Origin: DASXVX01 sp036504075
Lineage (GTDB): Bacteria; Bacillota; Sulfobacillia; Symbiobacteriales; Symbiobacteriaceae
Length of the DNA: 64,000 bases
Assembly: GCA_036504075.1 (NCBI GenBank)
Contig: DASXVX010000056.1
Location: forward strand, 1-64,000
Direction of reading: 5' to 3'
Numbering within the stretch: the stretch's first letter is position 1; each line of letters opens with the position of its first letter. This document shows, piece by piece, positions 59,515 through 64,000 of this stretch. Under the pieces are notes generated by a model, which was given only the letters and a program-made list of their open reading frames with translations, had not been told where the DNA came from and did not search any database. The position numbers were made by a program, and so were the translations under genes.

Positions 59515-60570
59515 GTGGTTTATGTGGAACTTCCGCTGCGAATTCTCCGGCCGTTCCTGGGGGCCCGCATCATCAAGACCGGCCTGGCCGTCTTTCTCTC
59601 CCTGGTCGCGTTCCACTGGATTGGCTCGGGCTACGCCACGTTCGCCGGAGTAGCGGCGGTGCTGGCGGTGCAACCTTCCGTCTCCCGGGCCAGGCAGGTC
59701 TTTGGGGAGCAACTTTTGTCCAACTTCATCGGCGGGCTGGTCGGGGCGATTCTGGGCTGGCTGCTGGGGCCATCGCCCATGGCGATGGCGGCGGCCGTGG
59801 TCCTGGTGCTGGGCCTCTGCAGCGCGTTCGGGCTGCGGGAGGCAGCAAGCGTGGCCGTGGTGGCCGTGCTTTTCATCATGGACCGGCCGGAGAACGAGAT
59901 TCTCCTGTACACGGCGGCCCGCATGGGCGCCATCATGGGCGGCATGCTGGTCGGCTATCTGGTCAACCGGTTTATCCACCCCCCGCAGTACACGAAGCGC
60001 CTGAAAGAAGATCTCCAGGCCGGTGCAGACGGCCTGGAGACCTTTGGCGCACACCTGATCGGCAGCCTGAGCACCCCCGAGCACTACCGGAAAGAGCAAA
60101 TTAAAGGCGAGGCGGCGGCAATCGCCAAGCGGCTGGAAAACGCCCGGTACTTCCTCGATCTCTTCCACGAGTCGGAACCCGACGACCCCCGCCTGCTCCC
60201 CCTGGAAAAAGCCAAAGCGTCCATGTTCGTCTTCGTGGAACGGATTACCGATATCCATAAGATCGTGCTACAGGCGGGCGGGCTGCAGCAGGGGCCGGAG
60301 GCGGACACCGTGGCGTCCGCCATTCGGGCGGCGCTGGGGTACAAGCGGACCGTTATGCAGGCCACGCTGCACGGCGGCCGGCCGGACCCGGCGGCCGGCC
60401 AGGCCTGCCACGAGGCCCTCCGGAAGCTGGAGGCGCTGGCGGGGGTGCTGGTGGATGACCCGGCCACCCGGACCCGGGGCCTGACCCTGCATTCCATTCT
60501 GACCAACGTGCGGCACATGTCCTGGCGCATGGAATCCCTGAGCCGCCTGCTCTTGCCCCCCGAATCCTGA
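59515..60570 (+). CDS. Aromatic acid exporter-like (ArAE/FUSC) membrane protein
   Basis: About 351 residues. Four to five TM helices occupy the first 160 residues (IKTGLAVFLSLVAFHWIGSG, LLSNFIGGLVGAILGWLLG, AAAVVLVLGLCSAFG, MGAIMGGMLVGYLVN), followed by a cytosolic helical domain of 180 residues. The pattern matches the ArAE_1 half-size FUSC family in Firmicutes (YgaE/YqjA type). Substrate unknown. Start uncertain: GTGs at 59515 and 59524 and a TTG at 59494 are all possible. Confidence 0.8.
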   Translation: MVYVELPLRILRPFLGARIIKTGLAVFLSLVAFHWIGSGYATFAGVAAVLAVQPSVSRARQVFGEQLLSNFIGGLVGAILGWLLGPSPMAMAAAVVLVLGLCSAFGLREAASVAVVAVLFIMDRPENEILLYTAARMGAIMGGMLVGYLVNRFIHPPQYTKRLKEDLQAGADGLETFGAHLIGSLSTPEHYRKEQIKGEAAAIAKRLENARYFLDLFHESEPDDPRLLPLEKAKASMFVFVERITDIHKIVLQAGGLQQGPEADTVASAIRAALGYKRTVMQATLHGGRPDPAAGQACHEALRKLEALAGVLVDDPATRTRGLTLHSILTNVRHMSWRMESLSRLLLPPES

Positions 60571-60658
60571 GCAGGCGCCCGGGGAAGTTGGCAGGACTGG
60601 CTTTCTGCGTGCAGAAGGATATAGGGATGATCATACGCAGATGGGGAGGTGCATCCAG

Positions 60659-61465
60659 ATGGACCTCGGAGGGCGCGTGACTGCCGTTGCCCGTGATTTC
60701 AGCGGCACGCTGGGTGTGGCGGCGCACAGCCTGACCACCGGGGAGCGGTTTGAATATCAGGCCGACTTCAGCTTTTACCCGGCCAGTACCATTAAACTGC
60801 CCCTGCTTTACATGATTTACAAAGGCGTCATGGACGGGCGCTGGCGTCTCGACGACCTGCTGACCCTCACCCCCGGCAACGTCGTGGAGGGTTCAGGGGT
60901 GCTCCTCGACCTGACGCCGGGACTCAAGCTCTCCGTTAAAGACGTGGCAACGCTGATGGTCGTGGTCAGCGACAACACCGCCACCAACCTGCTGGTGGAC
61001 CTCTGCCCGGTGGATGAGCTAAACCGGGAGATGGACCGCCTGGGCCTCCCGGGCATCCGCATGAACCGGAAAATCGGTCTGAACACGGAGATGCCGCTGG
61101 GTGAAGCCACTCCGCGGGGCATGGCGCAGCTTTTGGGGCTGATCGCAGGCCACCGGTTGCTGACGCCGGCGCTCTGTGATGCCATGATCGACATCTTGAA
61201 GCGACAGAAGTTTAAGGAACTGACCAACCGCTTTATTCCCGAGACCGACTCCGAAGACGACCTGCCGGCTGTCCGGATTGCCTCCAAGAGCGGCTGGGTC
61301 CGGGGCGTCCGCAACGACGTGGCCCTGATTTGGGCACCGCGGTCCACCTACGTGCTGGCCATGTTCTCCAAAGACTGCAAGGATCGCCGATTCTACCACG
61401 ACAACGAGGGTTCCCTGGCCCTGGCCCGGATTTCGCAAGCTCTATATGAAGCATGGGGGAAATAG
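60659..61465 (+). CDS. Class A beta-lactamase-fold serine hydrolase, no signal peptide
   Basis: A 268-residue protein. Ser-x-x-Lys in PASTIK (about residue 44), SDN in VVSDNTATN, and KSG in SKSGWVRG are all present, together with EMPLGEATPRGMA in the omega-loop position. It lacks a signal peptide, so it is probably not a secreted resistance enzyme. GGAGG lies 9 bases before the ATG. The end is followed directly by the transporter gene. Confidence 0.85.
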   Translation: MDLGGRVTAVARDFSGTLGVAAHSLTTGERFEYQADFSFYPASTIKLPLLYMIYKGVMDGRWRLDDLLTLTPGNVVEGSGVLLDLTPGLKLSVKDVATLMVVVSDNTATNLLVDLCPVDELNREMDRLGLPGIRMNRKIGLNTEMPLGEATPRGMAQLLGLIAGHRLLTPALCDAMIDILKRQKFKELTNRFIPETDSEDDLPAVRIASKSGWVRGVRNDVALIWAPRSTYVLAMFSKDCKDRRFYHDNEGSLALARISQALYEAWGK

Positions 61466-61466
61466 C

Positions 61467-62369
61467 GTGCTCGACTACCTCTCAATGGTGCTCATGGCAA
61501 TCCTGTGGGCCGGGGCGTTTGTCGCCGGCAAACTCTCCGTCTCCACCGTCCCGCCGGATATCGTTGCCTTTCTGCGCTTTTTCATCGCCGGGACTGTGCT
61601 CGTCGGGATTGCCGCCATCTGGGGGAAGGAGAGCCTCAAGCTGCCCCGCCGGAACTTTCTCCTCGCCTGCGGGCTGGGGTTGACCGGCATCGCCGGCTAC
61701 AACCTGCTGTTCTTCATCGGCCTGCAGTACACGCCGTCCTCCGACGGAGCCATGATCATTCCGACGCTGACCCCGGTGGTCACGTTGTTCGCCGCCGCCC
61801 TGCTGCTGGGCGAGGCGCTGACCCAGCGGAAGCTGCTGGGCGCCGCCATTTCGCTGGGCGGTCAGGCGCTGATTTTCTGGGCGCTCTTGTCCACGGTGGC
61901 GCATGATCCCGCCCGGCTCAAAGGCGATCTGATTTACCTGGCGGCCATGTTCTTCTGGGCCGCTTACGGTATTATCGGGCGCATCGCCGCCAAGCGGTTC
62001 ACGCCGCTGGGCGCGACGACCTGGGGCAGCATCACCGGCACCCTCATGCTCCTGCCCTTCGCTCTCTGGTCGTTCCCGGGGTCCGGCGGCTACAAGCCGA
62101 TGTTCTGGGCCGACGTGGTCTACCTGGCGCTGGGGGCCACCGTGGCCGGCTTCTTCCTCTGGAGTCGGGGACTCAAGATTCTCGGCGCCAGCCGGTCCGC
62201 CGTCTTCATGAACATGGTCCCGGTCTTCACGGTCATCCTGGCCTTTCTGATCCTGGGCGAGCGGCCCAGTTGGCTCCAGGTGGCGGGCATGCTCGTGGTG
62301 CTGACGGGCGTCTACATTACGCAGTCCGGCCCGGCGCCGGCGGCCGTCAAGGCCGAAGTGTCGGCCTGA
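61467..62369 (+). CDS. EamA/DMT-family transporter
   Basis: A 300-residue protein of ten TM helices with two EamA repeats (about 10-140 and 155-290). LWAGAFVAGKLSVSTVPP and LGERPSWLQVAGMLVVLTGVY are typical, the second just as split helices. Substrate unknown. GTG at 61467 follows GGGGG by 7 bases, right after the hydrolase stop; an ATG at 61446 is also in frame. Confidence 0.9.
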   Translation: MLDYLSMVLMAILWAGAFVAGKLSVSTVPPDIVAFLRFFIAGTVLVGIAAIWGKESLKLPRRNFLLACGLGLTGIAGYNLLFFIGLQYTPSSDGAMIIPTLTPVVTLFAAALLLGEALTQRKLLGAAISLGGQALIFWALLSTVAHDPARLKGDLIYLAAMFFWAAYGIIGRIAAKRFTPLGATTWGSITGTLMLLPFALWSFPGSGGYKPMFWADVVYLALGATVAGFFLWSRGLKILGASRSAVFMNMVPVFTVILAFLILGERPSWLQVAGMLVVLTGVYITQSGPAPAAVKAEVSA

Positions 62370-62375
62370 ACGAAC

Positions 62376-62407
62376 GCGGGGGAGAGCTTGTGGCTCTCCC
62401 CGCTTTT
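62376..62407 (+). terminator. Terminator after the DMT transporter
   Basis: GCGGGGGAGAGC pairs with GCTCTCCCCGC with one bulge; CTTTT follows on the plus strand. Confidence 0.8.
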
Positions 62408-62443
62408 CCTGAAGTAACCGCACGGGTTACACTATCCCTTGCA

Positions 62444-62590
62444 TCAGCCGCCGCTGGGGCGGCGAGGCTTCTGGCCGATAAACGTCGACCGGGGTGTCGG
62501 GGCGACCGGCACCACCCGCCCGGTACCGAATTCCACGGCGTACCCGCGGGGCACAGGCCGGCCCTGAAAGGGCGTTTCCCGCTTTTCCAT
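62444..62590 (-). CDS. Possible 48-residue basic protein
   Basis: A short minus-strand reading frame starting MEKRETPFQGRPVPRG, with VEFGTGRVVPVAP in the centre and ending KPRRPSGG. GAGGTGATC lies 12 bases before the ATG. It is rich in Arg, Pro and Gly and has the look of a small basic protein. No homologue known to me; a chance frame is possible. Confidence 0.4.
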   Translation of the reverse strand: MEKRETPFQGRPVPRGYAVEFGTGRVVPVAPTPRSTFIGQKPRRPSGG

Positions 62591-62642
62591 GGCTCAAGGA
62601 TCACCTCAGTCTCATGTTATGTGGCCCTGGGAGGGATGATCT

Positions 62643-63170
62643 ATGCGTCTGGCTGCCGTCGGGTCCACGAACCCGGTCAAAGTGGGCGCCGCCCGCCGGA
62701 TATTTGCCGAATGTTTCCCGGACGTGGAAGTGGTCGCCGTCGACGTGCCCAGCGGGGTCTCCGCCCAGCCGGTCGGCGATGAGGAGACCATGCAGGGGGC
62801 TGTCGCCCGGGCAAAGGCGGCGAAAGCGGCTGCCGGGGCGGAGTTCGGCATTGGCCTGGAAGGCGGCGTCACGTTCCAGGGCGACGAATGCTGGATGAAC
62901 GGTTACTGCGCCATCGCCCACCGGGACGGGCGCATCGGCATCGGCAAGGGGCTGCAGTTCCGCCTGCCGCCGGCCATCGGGCGGGACGTCCGCGCCGGCG
63001 GGGAGGTCGGGCCGCTGATGGACCAACTGACCGGCGTCCACGACAGCAAGAAAAAGGGCGGCGCCATCGGGTTCTTCACCAACGGGCTGGTCCTGCGCGA
63101 GGACATCTTTGCGCTCATGGTCGCCGCTGCCCTGGTCCAATTTTTACATCCGGAGTTGTATGAAACATGA
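62643..63170 (+). CDS. DUF84 / YjjX-type non-canonical purine NTPase
   Basis: A 175-residue protein of the inosine/xanthosine triphosphatase YjjX family. GSTNPVKVGAARRIF, the VDVPSGVSAQPVGDEET segment and GIGLEGGV are conserved. It hydrolyses ITP/XTP to avoid incorporation of bad purines. Strong Shine-Dalgarno (GGGAGGG). Overlaps the Nudix gene by 4 bases. Confidence 0.88.
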   Translation: MRLAAVGSTNPVKVGAARRIFAECFPDVEVVAVDVPSGVSAQPVGDEETMQGAVARAKAAKAAAGAEFGIGLEGGVTFQGDECWMNGYCAIAHRDGRIGIGKGLQFRLPPAIGRDVRAGGEVGPLMDQLTGVHDSKKKGGAIGFFTNGLVLREDIFALMVAAALVQFLHPELYET

Positions 63171-63616
63171 GCGAACTGACTCGGGACTTTACGGTCGCCA
63201 CCTTTGTCATTCATGACGGCAAAGTGCTCCTGCTCTGGCATCGCAAGCTCTCCATGTGGCTGCCGCCGGGGGGGCATGTCGAGCCGCACGAACTGCCGGA
63301 CGAGGCGGCGGTCCGGGAGGTCAAGGAGGAGACCGGACTCGACGTCGTGCTGCTCTCCCGGCCTGCCCTGCCGCCCTTCGCCGGACCGCTGCAACTCGCC
63401 CGGCCCGAAGGTGTGCAACTGGAAGATATCGGCCCGAACCATCAGCACATTGACCTGATCTACTTCGCCCGGCCGGCGGACCCGGCAGCCGTCCGGCCCG
63501 TGGCCAACGACGAGGTGGAACGGGTGGGCTGGTATGGCCTTGGCGATTTGCATCGCATCCCCGTGACCGAAGAAATCCAAACCTGGGTGGAAAAAGCGCT
63601 GGCAACCCATCCCTGA
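63167..63616 (+). CDS. Nudix hydrolase C
   Basis: A 149-residue Nudix protein; the box begins GGHVEPHELPDEAA and ends REVKEETGLD. The ATGA overlap couples it to the DUF84 NTPase, so the pair may form a nucleotide-pool cleaning unit. Substrate unknown. Confidence 0.9.
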   Translation: MSELTRDFTVATFVIHDGKVLLLWHRKLSMWLPPGGHVEPHELPDEAAVREVKEETGLDVVLLSRPALPPFAGPLQLARPEGVQLEDIGPNHQHIDLIYFARPADPAAVRPVANDEVERVGWYGLGDLHRIPVTEEIQTWVEKALATHP

Positions 63617-63687
63617 AAGTCGGCCAAAGGAAAGTTTTGCTCCTTGCACGAATGATGAGGGAAAGTCTCTGTTCGGGAGGGCTTCGC

Positions 63688-64000
63688 GTGTTGGCACCGA
63701 CTCCGCCCGTGGCGCGGCGCAAGAAGCGGCCACAGTACTGGTTCCGGCGCTTTTTGGCGCTGCTGCTGATTCTGTCACCGTTTCTGCTCTGGTGGGGCTG
63801 GCGGGCCTGGAAGGACCTGCCGCTCAAGGCGGAGGGGGCGGCCCCGCGGGTCGTAGCCGGTCCGGTTTACGTGGCGGTTCTGGGTGTGGATGAGCGCCAG
63901 AATGACGGTGGGCGCTCCGACACGCTCATGCTGCTGCGCCTGGATGCGGCGGCGGGCAGGCTGGACGTGATCAACGTCCCCCGAGACACCCTCATCTCCT
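63688..64000 (+). CDS. LCP-family (LytR-CpsA-Psr) protein, 5' part
   Basis: The first 104 codons of a gene running off the window. A basic cytosolic start (VARRKKRPQYWFRRF) is followed by one TM helix (LLLILSPFLLWWGW), then the LCP domain opening: VYVAVLGVDER, GRSDTLMLLRLD, VINVPRDT. LCP enzymes attach anionic polymers to peptidoglycan. The GTG at 63688 follows GGGAGGG. Confidence 0.88.
   Translation, partial: MLAPTPPVARRKKRPQYWFRRFLALLLILSPFLLWWGWRAWKDLPLKAEGAAPRVVAGPVYVAVLGVDERQNDGGRSDTLMLLRLDAAAGRLDVINVPRDTLIS

Noticed and set aside
63628..63653. SigH-like promoter (AGGAAAG...GAAT) before the LCP gene
   Set aside because: Spacing between the two boxes is one base longer than in known SigH promoters and the flanks do not match; kept only as a weak idea.

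Overview
The window looks like chromosomal DNA from a GC-rich, spore-forming member of the Firmicutes, most likely Symbiobacterium or a close relative. This is inferred from four things. Coding GC is very high, yet ribosome-binding sites (GGAGG) and sigma-A promoters are of Firmicute type. The pur operon has the Firmicute purS/purQ/purL split. Sporulation-type genes are present (YyaC, a KinB-like kinase, YtpQ/DUF1444, YerC). A tyrosine phenol-lyase closely resembles the enzyme Symbiobacterium is known for. There is no phage, IS element, CRISPR array or rRNA; this is ordinary metabolic chromosome with a few odd inserts.

Layout. 1-560: tRNA-Ser(GCT) and tRNA-Lys(CTT) with promoter and terminator. 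557-1699: a D-threonine aldolase/D-serine dehydratase-like PLP enzyme. 1.8-10.1 kb: histidine operon hisZG-(gap)-hisDBHAF-hisIE-hisC on the minus strand, interrupted by a Gln/Pro-rich gene on the opposite strand. 10.2-23.4 kb: a murein-salvage island. Minus strand: namZ-murK-murQ-anmK-nagZ. Divergent plus strand: a beta-lactamase-fold hydrolase, a complete Opp/Dpp-type ABC importer, a 60-residue membrane protein and a substrate-binding lipoprotein. Three DasR/NagR-like operator sequences flank the genes. 23.5-32.5 kb: small proteins, an RRM protein, tyrosine phenol-lyase, a Gln/Pro-rich protein, a YerC/formamidase/histidine-kinase group, a membrane-anchored low-complexity protein and a chemoreceptor.

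32.5-50.1 kb: purine operon, read right to left: pbuG (behind a ykkC-class riboswitch and terminator), purE, purB, a 53-residue membrane microprotein, a degenerate SAICAR-synthetase-like protein, purC, a 226-bp nested inverted repeat, purS, purQ, purL, purF, purM, purN, two Nudix genes, purH, a PhzF-family gene and purD, followed by a SIMPL-domain protein. 50.1-52.2 kb: a NanE-SIS fusion and a DUF1444 protein. 52.2-52.9 kb: an unexplained 0.7-kb gap. 52.9-55.0 kb: two tandem paralogous lipoproteins. 55.1-64.0 kb: guaA, hpt, an M20-family amidohydrolase, yyaC, an aromatic-acid-exporter-like membrane protein, a cytosolic class A beta-lactamase-fold enzyme, a DMT transporter, a DUF84 NTPase, a Nudix hydrolase and the beginning of an LCP-family cell-wall gene running off the end.

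How it fits together. The pur genes plus guaA, hpt and pbuG cover IMP synthesis, GMP formation, salvage and uptake. The murein island has uptake, glycosidases, kinases and etherase, and none of its enzymes has a visible signal peptide, so salvage appears to occur in the cytoplasm after ABC import. The least explained material is the purB-purS interval of the pur operon, where a microprotein, a catalytically dead-looking PurC relative and a large RNA-hairpin-forming element sit side by side.
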